From: Ruminococcus sp.
GTDB taxonomy: Bacteria > Bacillota > Clostridia > Oscillospirales > Ruminococcaceae
Assembly (NCBI GenBank): GCA_017521805.1
Contig: JAFXDK010000025.1
Location: 62,001-126,000, forward strand
DNA: 64,000 nt
Direction of reading: 5' to 3'
Within the stretch, counting starts at the first letter, position 1; each line of letters opens with the position of its first letter. A program made the translations under genes and the position numbers. Positions 35,158 through 43,445 of this stretch are shown here, one piece after another. The notes below the pieces were generated by a model that worked only from the letters and a program-made list of their open reading frames with translations, was not told the origin of the DNA and searched no databases.

Positions 35158-36585
35158 TTAATTCTGATTTCTTTCAGCTTGCTGTTGTTCCTTTATCTTT
35201 TCAATTTCCTTTTGATATTCTTCATATTCCTGTTTTGCTATTTCTTCTTTTTCTTTTATCTTCTGATGAGCGAGTTCTGCAAGTTCCTGCTGCTCAGCCA
35301 TACGTGCTTTGAAGATTTCTTCCTGTTCTTCCTCTGAAACGAGTATGTCGTCTTCAGAATATACCACTTTAGAGCTGTTGATATTGTAATAAGTTTTAAT
35401 TTTAACATCTTCATCAATACTGAATACTGAAACAGGGAGGTAGATTTTCAGACTTAGCAGAGCCTCAATATCTGACGGTACAGGAATTGTTTTTAAATAA
35501 CTGCTATATCTATAATCTGTAACTGTAAAAATGTCTTCTTTGATGTCAGGCAGTTCTTCGTCATATACAAATGGATATATATATGTGAGATCAGTTCTTT
35601 CAGCATCAGCCAATGCAAGACTGCCGAATATATCCATTCTTGTAAAATGAGATTCGGAGATTTCCGGATATGAAGAATTGCCGTTGAAATATACGGAATT
35701 TTTCCACATATTATCTCGTGAATAATTTTTAGAACCGTTGTTATGAATTAAAATATCATAGAAATATAATGAATTATCCTTATGTCCAAAAATTATTTCG
35801 CTTGATTGCTTTTTAAGTCCGCCTTGTTCGTCCTTTGTGAGTACAGTATTGCTGAATGAAGCAACAGAAACATTATTACGCTCACTGTCGACAATGTTGT
35901 CTCTGTCATTGCTGTCAAAGTATATCTCTGCTGCCGTTTCCGCAGAATTGAGATATGGAACTGTGGTGTCGATACCTGATGTCATATCCTCAGCTGTAAA
36001 TTTGTATTTTGATTCTGCCGCTGCTATGATGTTCTTTTCCGTGTAAATGCCGTCGTATAAAACGGCATACATCTGCGTCGTTTCAATTCCGTCAATTTGC
36101 TTGGTAAAAAGTCTTACATTTGCATCCTCTTTATTACAGTCTTCAAATGGACAGCAGAAAAGGGGAGTGACAAGCACATCGTTTTCAATGTAATACTTCA
36201 GCGGAACATCAATGTAAATATACGTGCCGCTTTCAAGCTCTGTTTCAAGTTCCTCCATAATCACGGGAAATTTGTTTTCCCCGTCGGTTACTTTGGAAAA
36301 CATACGTCTGACAAAGTTGGTCTGAGGAATCACAGCAATACCTATGGCTGCTGCAACTGCTGTAGCAGTCCATTTCAGAATCTTCGGGACGTTTGATCTG
36401 CCCGTAATATTTTCCAGTCCGCTTACTGTAAATTCATCATCTGAAAAGCCGAAATGCTCCTCTGCAAATACCTGTGCGGAAATTCTGTCAAAGCAGTCAA
36501 CAGAGTCAGAAAGTTTATTCATTTTTTCTTTGAGGATTTTTTCAACATTGGTTGAATCCGTATTTATGATTTTTTTATCCTTCAC
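35158..36585 (-). CDS. Single-pass membrane protein, probable anti-sigma factor
   Basis: This 475-residue protein has a cytosolic N-terminal segment (about 1-68), one membrane helix (about 70-88, ILKWTATAVAAAIGIAV), a large extracytoplasmic beta-rich region of unknown family, and a C-terminal Glu/Gln/Lys coiled coil (about 410-470). It overlaps the ECF sigma gene by 11 bases. This gene order and topology are those of sigma/anti-sigma pairs: the N-terminal part would hold the sigma factor and the outer part would sense a surface signal. No zinc (HxxxCxxC) anti-sigma motif is visible, so the assignment rests on context. Confidence 0.7.
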   Translation of the reverse strand: MKDKKIINTDSTNVEKILKEKMNKLSDSVDCFDRISAQVFAEEHFGFSDDEFTVSGLENITGRSNVPKILKWTATAVAAAIGIAVIPQTNFVRRMFSKVTDGENKFPVIMEELETELESGTYIYIDVPLKYYIENDVLVTPLFCCPFEDCNKEDANVRLFTKQIDGIETTQMYAVLYDGIYTEKNIIAAAESKYKFTAEDMTSGIDTTVPYLNSAETAAEIYFDSNDRDNIVDSERNNVSVASFSNTVLTKDEQGGLKKQSSEIIFGHKDNSLYFYDILIHNNGSKNYSRDNMWKNSVYFNGNSSYPEISESHFTRMDIFGSLALADAERTDLTYIYPFVYDEELPDIKEDIFTVTDYRYSSYLKTIPVPSDIEALLSLKIYLPVSVFSIDEDVKIKTYYNINSSKVVYSEDDILVSEEEQEEIFKARMAEQQELAELAHQKIKEKEEIAKQEYEEYQKEIEKIKEQQQAERNQN

Positions 36586-37234
36586 TGTTTACACCTGCCT
36601 TTTCCTTTAAAATTGCTATTGCCTTGTTGTATCTTGATTTAACTGTAGTTTCTGGAGTTTTAACAATCTTAGCTATTTTTTTAAAAGGAAGCTCGCAGAT
36701 GCATCTTAACGTTACGATTTCCTTTTGCTTTTCACTCAGATTGAGAAAAAGCTCCTTTATATAAATACTGTTTTCAACAGTATGGTCAGCTACGCCGTAG
36801 TATTCCGAAACAAATGTCTCATCGTCATTACGATGCTGACGACGCAGCTCATGGGCAACGTTGCGTGCAATAGTGATGATATAGCCTACTCCGTCGCCTT
36901 TCTTCGGATCAAAATTTTTAACCAGTGCGAGTCTTATAAAGGTTTCTGCAACACAGTCCTCTGAAAGTTGATAATCCGAAGTTATACTGAATCCAATGGC
37001 AAAGACGCTTCTTTTAAACATCTTGTATAGTTTTTCGAGACTATCCTTTGAGTATGAACAGCTGAGTATCAGATTGTTTACATCTACAGATTCTTTGTTG
37101 GTATTGTTGCTGTTTTCCTGCAAGATACTAAGAATGGCGTCCTCACCTCCTTGTTTGAAAATGTATGGAGCCCACCACAAGCTCCTGTACCGATTGGCTG
37201 AAAAGGGAATTTTACTCCCTGTGAAAGCTTTCAT
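36575..37234 (-). CDS. ECF-type RNA polymerase sigma factor
   Basis: Region 2 (LEKLYKMFKRSVFAIGFSITSDYQLSEDCVAETFIRLAL) and region 4 (LSEKQKEIVTLRCICELPFKKIAKIVKTPETTVKSRYNKAIAIL) are both present. The reported start ATG 37234 has no ribosome binding site and adds about 33 residues unlike sigma factors. A strong GGAGGTGAGG at 37150-37141 instead points to a start near 37135, where the in-frame codon is ATT; this would give 186 residues, typical for ECF sigmas. The next in-frame TTG is at 37123. Overlap with the anti-sigma-like gene indicates translational coupling. Confidence 0.85.
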   Translation of the reverse strand: MKAFTGSKIPFSANRYRSLWWAPYIFKQGGEDAILSILQENSNNTNKESVDVNNLILSCSYSKDSLEKLYKMFKRSVFAIGFSITSDYQLSEDCVAETFIRLALVKNFDPKKGDGVGYIITIARNVAHELRRQHRNDDETFVSEYYGVADHTVENSIYIKELFLNLSEKQKEIVTLRCICELPFKKIAKIVKTPETTVKSRYNKAIAILKEKAGVNSEG

Positions 37235-37573
37235 ATATAAGTGTAAAAAACAGGGCTAAAAGACGAAATTTTCACATAAAATATTTTGAAATTGGTTAGG
37301 ACTCGCAAACTTCAAGTTTAACACAGACCATGAATCTTTGTATACAGCCGTATATTGCAAATATATGCGATTTAATGTGATAAAGCGAAGTTGTATATAT
37401 CTGCAGCAATTATTTTTATTTTTTAGTATTTCTGTAAACTTAGGTTTACAGAATGTGATAGTTTGATAGTTCTGATATTCTTCTCCGATAATTAATTATA
37501 CCATAAAATCCGTGATATATCAAGGATAACTAAAATGTTCATGTAAATTTCACATGAATTTTTTTAAATGGTA
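37235..37573. other. Divergent intergenic region between the sigma and GGDEF genes
   Basis: No gene seen. It contains a perfect inverted repeat TTCTGTAAAC-TTAG-GTTTACAGAA at 37430-37453, without a T tract, so more like an operator than a terminator. Confidence 0.5.
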
Positions 37574-37602
37574 TTTACATTTGATATTATATATGTTATA
37601 AT
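37574..37602 (+). promoter_or_regulatory. Promoter of the second GGDEF gene
   Basis: TTTACA at 37574-37579 and TATAAT at 37597-37602 with 17-base spacing. Confidence 0.75.
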
Positions 37603-37691
37603 AAACTAAGATAATTTTGCATAGAATTTATATATTGCGTGTTGATGTATTCAGTTGAAAATAGCTAAACATTTGAAAGGAAGTGAAATAT

Positions 37692-39617
37692 ATGCAGCCA
37701 ATTAAACTTATTGGAGTTTGTCTTTCGACTATTCACGAAGAAGACCGTTTTAATTTTATAACCGAGCTGAATAAGTATGCTGTCAGAAATAATTTCAGAC
37801 TGCTTGTTTTCAATTCCTGCGCTGATATGTACGAACAAAGTCCCGAAAGCAATGAGGGTGCTTCCGCGGTATTCAGACTTATACCCTATGAAAAATTGTC
37901 TGCACTTATTGTATTTCCTAATATAATTTACGCCCCTGTTATAGTAGAGGAAATAATTGAAAATTGCAGAATACATAATGTGCATCTGATTTCAATGGAC
38001 AAGCAGGTTGGTGACATTACATTTTCCTTTAATAATTCCAATGTTTTTGAAAAGCTGTGCTGCCATGTTATCGAAGAACATGGTGCAAGAAAATTATTCC
38101 TTATGGCAGGCTTTGAAAATAACGTCTATTCTAATGAGCGTATTGACGCATTCCGCAGAGCGTTGGAAAAAAATAATATTCCCTTTGAACAAAAAAATAT
38201 TGGTTATGGATGCTTCTGGGAACAGCCTGCCATTGCGGTTCTTAAAAGGTGGTTTATAGAAGAAAAAAGAGAAATCCCCGACGCCATAATATGTGCCAAT
38301 GACCTTATGGCGATTACTGTCAGTGATTTTCTGCAGTCTATGGGTGTGAAAATTCCCGATGATTGTATTGTTACAGGCTTTGACGGTATAAAGCAAGTTG
38401 AATATCTTCCGCCGAAAATTACAACGTGTAAACAGGATTTTGACAAAATGGGCAGCATTATTATAGATACAATAATGAGGCTTGAAAATGGAGAGGATAT
38501 AAAGGGATTCTTTACAGTTGATTTCAATATCATTTATTCTCAGTCCTGCGGCTGCGAACCTATTGATTACAGAAATGTTTCGGATTCCATACGTGCACTG
38601 ATGTCAAGTTTAAGATATTCTGACGAACGACAGAAAATGATATGCCGTACTCAGACTTCATTGCCGAATATTTCAGATATAAATTATCTGCCGCGAATTC
38701 TTGTAAAACGATTCAAATTCAATACCTGCGTTTTTGCACTTAATGACAGCGTTTTCAGTCCACCTGATTTTGGAAGTTATTATAAGCAGAAAAAAGGATT
38801 CAGCAGTCAGATAGATATACTTTATCATTGTTATGATAAAAAAGAGTATGAAAGATGCAGAATTCCCCTGAATAATCTTTTTCCACGAGCTGACAAGCTT
38901 TTAACAGGTACTAATCCCATTGTTGTATGCTGTTCTCATTTCACAAATATGGTAATGGGATATTGTATATTCCAGCCTGAAATTGATATTGATGAATACG
39001 AAAAAATGCATACCATGATGGTTACAATAGCTTCTGCTCTTGGAAATTTTCACAGCAGAGTTCAGATTAAGAGCATGAATGAAGAGTTACAGAAGCTTTC
39101 TCAGCGTGATTACATGACAGGGCTTTTTAATCGCAGAGGATTTTTTGAAAGAATTGAAAAACTTATATCCGACGGTGAGTATATTGGTTCAACACTGCTG
39201 CTTATTTCTGCGGATTTAGACAGCCTTAAATATATAAATGATACTTTTGGGCATTCTGAGGGTGACAATGCTATAATTACTGTTGGAAACGCTCTTGTAA
39301 GCAGTTCGCTTCACAGCCGTCTTTGCGCGAGATTCGGCGGTGATGAATTCTGTGTGGCAATTCTTGTACGCAATGTGAATCCTGAAAATGTCTATGCTGA
39401 TTTCAAAAATCGTTTTCTTGAAGCTCTTGAGGAATACAACAGCAATTCGGATAAACCTTACCGAGTAAGGGCAAGTATCGGCTGTTCATATGCTTTGATT
39501 GATGGTACAATTGACCTTGAAAATATGATAAGCAGGGCAGATGAAAAGATGTACGAATACAAATCAGCCCATAAACAGCCCATAAAAGCCAAAAGAGAAG
39601 CGGCGCTAATGGTATAA
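37692..39617 (+). CDS. LacI-type sugar-binding domain fused to GGDEF domain (second paralogue)
   Basis: This 641-residue protein has the same layout as 25965-27899. A ligand-binding domain comes first (PIKLIGVCLSTIHEEDRFNFITEL, CANDLMAITVSDFLQSMGVKIPDDCIVTGFDG), then the SCGCEP patch, a middle region (about 290-460), and a GGDEF domain with intact RFGGDEFCV (about residue 550). It has no helix-turn-helix and no signal peptide. It is predicted to be a cytosolic diguanylate cyclase controlled by a small ligand. ATG 37692 is chosen behind AAAGGAAGTGA. It is followed by a hairpin and then a dockerin gene, which may share its transcript. Confidence 0.9.
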   Translation: MQPIKLIGVCLSTIHEEDRFNFITELNKYAVRNNFRLLVFNSCADMYEQSPESNEGASAVFRLIPYEKLSALIVFPNIIYAPVIVEEIIENCRIHNVHLISMDKQVGDITFSFNNSNVFEKLCCHVIEEHGARKLFLMAGFENNVYSNERIDAFRRALEKNNIPFEQKNIGYGCFWEQPAIAVLKRWFIEEKREIPDAIICANDLMAITVSDFLQSMGVKIPDDCIVTGFDGIKQVEYLPPKITTCKQDFDKMGSIIIDTIMRLENGEDIKGFFTVDFNIIYSQSCGCEPIDYRNVSDSIRALMSSLRYSDERQKMICRTQTSLPNISDINYLPRILVKRFKFNTCVFALNDSVFSPPDFGSYYKQKKGFSSQIDILYHCYDKKEYERCRIPLNNLFPRADKLLTGTNPIVVCCSHFTNMVMGYCIFQPEIDIDEYEKMHTMMVTIASALGNFHSRVQIKSMNEELQKLSQRDYMTGLFNRRGFFERIEKLISDGEYIGSTLLLISADLDSLKYINDTFGHSEGDNAIITVGNALVSSSLHSRLCARFGGDEFCVAILVRNVNPENVYADFKNRFLEALEEYNSNSDKPYRVRASIGCSYALIDGTIDLENMISRADEKMYEYKSAHKQPIKAKREAALMV

Positions 39618-39622
39618 ATTTA

Positions 39623-39654
39623 TACAGCATTGTACCGAATTGTACAATGCTGTA
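39623..39654 (+). terminator. Terminator after the second GGDEF gene
   Basis: TACAGCATTGTAC paired with GTACAATGCTGTA followed by ATTTTATT, ending 25 bases before the next gene. Confidence 0.8.
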
Positions 39655-39679
39655 ATTTTATTAAAGAGGTAAAAAATAT

Positions 39680-42175
39680 ATGAAAAAACATTACAGAAGA
39701 ATAATTTCAGCAGTTTCAGTCGCAGGAGTAATGAGTTCAGCGGTTGTATTTCCGATATCTGCGGAAGAAGTGGTTCTGGCTGACAGTGGTATAAACTATA
39801 CTGAGGTTGTGGAGACAATTTCAAATCCTGCCGCAGGTTACAGTTCTACAGTATGGCCGACCTGCAAGCCGGGAAGTACTCCTGTATACAATCCTACGGC
39901 TAATCTTGTGCTTTTTTTTATAGATATAGGCGAATTTTCAAGCGGTGTAAACGGTACATACCATGATGATGGCACATATATCGAGGGTACGGATTACGAC
40001 CTCGACGAAGCATTTTTCAAGGCATGGGACGAAACATTCAGCAATTGCCGCAAAAATGGCTGTATGATAGCCATGCGTTTCCGATATGATGATTTAGGAA
40101 AGGATAATCCTGAGCCTGCAAGTTTTGAGCAGGTATTGCATCATATCGAACAGATTAAAGAAAGCGGACTGCTTGAAAAATATGCGGATATCATTGCTTT
40201 TGTTGAAGCTGGACTTGTAGGCAAATGGGGAGAAATGCACGGCGGAAAATATGTTACTGTTGATTATAAAGCAAAAGTATTGGAAGCAATGCTGCAGGCA
40301 GTTCCAGCGCCAATTCCCGTAACTGTGAGAACTCCCGATATTTTTGCAGAATGGATAGGAATTGAGCGTAAGGAGCTCAATAATTTCGAATTAATAGACA
40401 GTATAACTGAAAGCGAATATTCCGATACTATACAGGAAAACAAGGACAGAGTCGGTCTTTTCAACGACGGCTATATGGGAAGTATCAACGACCTCGGCAC
40501 TTTCTCAAACCGTGAAATCGAAACTGACTGGATTAATCATCAGACGATTACTTCATATTATGGCGGAGAATTTTCAGGAGCACACGATTATGCACAATCA
40601 TTTGATACATATCTGCCTGAAAATGCAATTCCTGAAATGTACAAAACTCATCTCAGCTACATAAATTCAAATATTTTCCCGTTCTACAAGGATTTTGTTT
40701 TCACAGAGGAATACAGCGTTGAGGGTGTGGATAATTCTGCATATTATGGTCAGAATGTTTTTCAGTTTATCCGCGACCATATAGGCTACAGATTTGTAAT
40801 ACGAGATTCTAAGCTTACTCCGAAAACTGAACAAGGCGGAAATGTTACGGTGAATTTCTCAATTGAAAATACGGGATTTGCCAATGTTATTCCCTCAGTG
40901 CAGTCTTATGTTGTTCTTGAAAAGGACGGAATATTTGCCTATGCTGAAGCTGATACGGACTGCCGCAAATGGAATTCATGCGAAACTGTTGAAAATACAC
41001 TTGATATAAAGCTTCCGGATAATATACCTGCTGGTGAGTGGAATGTTATGTTAAAATTAAGTATGGGAACTTCACCCTCACTTAATAATATGACAGGGCG
41101 CAGTATACGTTTTGCCAATGAAAGCGTGTGGGATTCTGCAATAGGCGCAAATTATCTTGGAACTGTAACAGTTACAGAATCAGAAAAAAAGGGAACTGAT
41201 AATTCCCTTAAAGCAAAGAAAAGTGCTGATAATACGCCTGTTCAGTACTATTCCATGAATGGTAAAACAGTTATTGACGGCATAAAATCATCGCCATTGG
41301 AATGGACGGAGGATATGTTAGTTGCTGAAAATGAAAATGGTCTTAAACTGTATTCTAAGGCTGATGATAAATATTTTTATGTAATGAGTAATGCAAAGCA
41401 GAATGCAGATGCACCTGTTTATAACTTACAGCTGCGGAATAATGGGGAATTTTATTGGATTTATTACGTCTGCAATGGTTTTGTATACTTCAATCACGAC
41501 AGTTACGACGGCAGTCAATGCAAATGGAGTGATAATATGGTGGAATTCAGAATTCCTCTTGAAGTTATGGGACTTAAAGCAGGTCAGGAAATAACTGATT
41601 TGAGAATATCCATGCAGGACAGCGGAAATGATTGGGCGGTAATGAGCGATATAAAAGCCGCTTCATCTTTTGTTGATTCGGATTTTTTTGTAATATCACA
41701 ATATACACAGGTAAGATTAAACAAGGGAGACAGCTATAATTATACAGTTATGTCGGAAACTGAGGGAGATACAAAGTACGAATGGAGCAGAAACGGTAAA
41801 ATCCTTCCTGATTTCACAGCTGAAACAATAGAATTAAGTGATATATCCGCAGATGATGAGGGCGAATATTCCGTAAAAATCACATCGTTGGCAGGAGTTG
41901 AGAAGACAGTAAATGCATTTGGAATTACACTTGCTGACGATGCCGCAGAATACAAGGCAGGGGATGCCAACTGCGACGGAAAAGTTACTATTGCCGATGC
42001 AACGGCAATACTCCAGTCAGTAGGAAATAATGATAAATACGGGCTTTCGGAGCAGGGCACACTCAATGGAGACGTTGACGGCTCTGAGGGAATAACAGCC
42101 GCAGATGCTATCGTAATTCGGAAAGTAGACGCAGGGCTTGTGGATATATCACAGATTCCGCTGAAATTTGCATAA
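39680..42175 (+). CDS. Secreted DUF4832/DUF4874-like protein with dockerin
   Basis: This 831-residue protein has a signal peptide (to about residue 29). The next 400 residues match the DUF4874/DUF4832 pair seen in putative glycosidase-like surface proteins (SNPAAGYSSTVWP; FVEAGLVGKWGEMHGG, with conserved Glu residues that may be catalytic; PVTVRTPD). A beta-sandwich (about 500-670), an Ig-like domain (about 690-755, ADDEGEYSVKITS) and a type I dockerin (about 757-831, DANCDGKVTIAD and DVDGSEGITAAD) follow. It is therefore a probable cellulosome enzyme of unproven specificity. AAAGAGGT precedes the start. Confidence 0.85.
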   Translation: MKKHYRRIISAVSVAGVMSSAVVFPISAEEVVLADSGINYTEVVETISNPAAGYSSTVWPTCKPGSTPVYNPTANLVLFFIDIGEFSSGVNGTYHDDGTYIEGTDYDLDEAFFKAWDETFSNCRKNGCMIAMRFRYDDLGKDNPEPASFEQVLHHIEQIKESGLLEKYADIIAFVEAGLVGKWGEMHGGKYVTVDYKAKVLEAMLQAVPAPIPVTVRTPDIFAEWIGIERKELNNFELIDSITESEYSDTIQENKDRVGLFNDGYMGSINDLGTFSNREIETDWINHQTITSYYGGEFSGAHDYAQSFDTYLPENAIPEMYKTHLSYINSNIFPFYKDFVFTEEYSVEGVDNSAYYGQNVFQFIRDHIGYRFVIRDSKLTPKTEQGGNVTVNFSIENTGFANVIPSVQSYVVLEKDGIFAYAEADTDCRKWNSCETVENTLDIKLPDNIPAGEWNVMLKLSMGTSPSLNNMTGRSIRFANESVWDSAIGANYLGTVTVTESEKKGTDNSLKAKKSADNTPVQYYSMNGKTVIDGIKSSPLEWTEDMLVAENENGLKLYSKADDKYFYVMSNAKQNADAPVYNLQLRNNGEFYWIYYVCNGFVYFNHDSYDGSQCKWSDNMVEFRIPLEVMGLKAGQEITDLRISMQDSGNDWAVMSDIKAASSFVDSDFFVISQYTQVRLNKGDSYNYTVMSETEGDTKYEWSRNGKILPDFTAETIELSDISADDEGEYSVKITSLAGVEKTVNAFGITLADDAAEYKAGDANCDGKVTIADATAILQSVGNNDKYGLSEQGTLNGDVDGSEGITAADAIVIRKVDAGLVDISQIPLKFA

Positions 42176-42187
42176 CAGATATGGGGG

Positions 42188-42283
42188 GTGTAAAAAAACT
42201 CCCCAAAACACAATATCTTTCAAAAATAGCCGCACAGAAACAACGATTCTACGTTGTTCTCCTGTGCGGCTATTTCTATTATA
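42188..42283. repeat. 96-base terminator cassette, copy 1
   Basis: Identical over 96 bases to 45015-45110. It contains a large hairpin, AAATAGCCGCACAG (42224-42237) with CTGTGCGGCTATTT (42262-42275) and an inner AACAACG/CGTTGTT stem. A small GGGGTG/CTCCCC hairpin precedes it. It serves as terminator for the dockerin gene. Confidence 0.9.
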
Positions 42284-42303
42284 CCGAGTTATTTTACAGC
42301 GCC

Positions 42304-42466
42304 TCAGTCTGTCGAAAAAGTATGTCGTAGGGGTCGATACCCACATCGATCCGGGCTGATGTAGGCATTAGCCCCTACAAAACGGCTATTCTACGTTATA
42401 CGATGTAGGGTCACGGCGTGCCGTGACCGCAATTTCGGAACGAAATTCACGTTTTTCGACAATCTC
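42304..42466. repeat. Palindromic interspersed repeat, copy C
   Basis: A 163-base element with ends TGTCGAAAAA and TTTTTCGACA. The core CGGCTATTCTACGT and right arm TGTAGGGTCACGGCGTGCCG match copies A and B at 10028-10332. The left hairpin sequence is different and longer. The flanks share GCCTCA, a possible target duplication. Confidence 0.85.
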
Positions 42467-42467
42467 G

Positions 42468-42491
42468 CCTCATTGAGTTTTCTCAATGGGG
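42468..42491 (+). terminator. Terminator-like hairpin
   Basis: CCTCATTGAG-TTTT-CTCAATGGGG followed by TTTTGACATTTTT, downstream of repeat copy C. Confidence 0.75.
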
Positions 42492-42561
42492 TTTTGACAT
42501 TTTTCACCATTATCCGTCATATAATTAGCTATCTTAATAATTATACAGGACGGTGTGTGAT

Positions 42562-43248
42562 ATGTTATTTGAAATATTAAAGAATCTGCTGTTTTTCGTT
42601 CTGCATGTTGAAAACAACAATATCTTTCCAAAACCCCTTTCAAAAGCAAAGGAACTTGAATGTTTTGAAAAAATGTCAGCAGGGGACAGGGCGGCAAGAA
42701 ATATGCTTATTGAGCATAATTTGAGACTTGTTGCTCATATTGTAAAAAAATACGCTCAGTCACCCTCGGAACAGGATGAGCTTATTTCAATTGGCACAAT
42801 AGGACTTATAAAGGCTGTTTCAACCTTTGACTATACAAAAGGTGCGAAATTTGCAACATACGCCAGCAGATGTATTGAAAACGAAATACTCATGAATTTC
42901 CGTGCGACAAAAAAATCCTCCGGTGATGTTTACCTCGGAGACCCTGTTGAAACAGATAAGGACGGCAATTCTATGACACTTATTGACCTTGTTGACGACG
43001 GAATTGATATACATGAGCAGGTTGAACTGAAAATCCGTTCGAAAGAGCTGTACACATTTCTTGAAAAGTGTCTTGATAAACGTGAGCTTGAATTAATTGT
43101 ATACCGTTATGGATTATATTTAGGTTCACCTCATACACAAAACGAAACAGCTGAAAAACTTGGAATATCACGGTCCTATGTTTCAAGGATTGAGAAAAAG
43201 GCAATAAGTAAACTGAAAGAAATGTACGACAAAAATTCGTTATTTTGA
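42562..43248 (+). CDS. sigK: SigK-type sporulation sigma factor
   Basis: This 228-residue sigma-70 family protein begins with a short hydrophobic pro-like segment (LFEILKNLLFFVLHV), then NIFPKPLSKAKELECFEKMSAGD and RNMLIEHNLRLVAHIVKKYAQ, the region 2 sequence diagnostic of SigK/SigE. Region 2.4 and region 4 (ETAEKLGISRSYVSRIEKKAISKL) are intact. In Bacillus SigK directs late mother-cell genes during sporulation and is processed from a pro-form. No intervening skin element is present here. The start ATG 42562 is preferred over GTG 42553. The protein could be a relic or serve another developmental role. Confidence 0.9.
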   Translation: MLFEILKNLLFFVLHVENNNIFPKPLSKAKELECFEKMSAGDRAARNMLIEHNLRLVAHIVKKYAQSPSEQDELISIGTIGLIKAVSTFDYTKGAKFATYASRCIENEILMNFRATKKSSGDVYLGDPVETDKDGNSMTLIDLVDDGIDIHEQVELKIRSKELYTFLEKCLDKRELELIVYRYGLYLGSPHTQNETAEKLGISRSYVSRIEKKAISKLKEMYDKNSLF

Positions 43249-43315
43249 TAGGTCTGTAAAGAGCATATATTTATATCTGCCAAAAATTCAGGTTTCTGTT
43301 TGTGCATAGTGGCAA

Positions 43316-43344
43316 TTGCATTTGTGTTGAAATTGTGATATAAT
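43316..43344 (+). promoter_or_regulatory. Promoter of the symporter gene
   Basis: TTGCAT at 43316-43321 and TATAAT at 43339-43344 with 17-base spacing. Confidence 0.8.
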
Positions 43345-43366
43345 TATTAAAGGTATTTCCGAAAAA

Positions 43367-43428
43367 GAGCCATGCAAGCCGCATGGCTCAAAAATTATTA
43401 TTGAAAGGAGGGTATGAATTTGCTTTAA
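43367..43428 (+). promoter_or_regulatory. Leader with hairpin and four-codon upstream frame
   Basis: A GAGCCATGC-N5-GCATGGCTC hairpin (43367-43389) is followed by AAAGGAGGG and an ATG-AAT-TTG-CTT-TAA mini-frame at 43414-43428. The symporter start lies 18 bases further on without its own ribosome binding site. Confidence 0.5.
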
Positions 43429-43445
43429 AATTCATACAAAATCTT

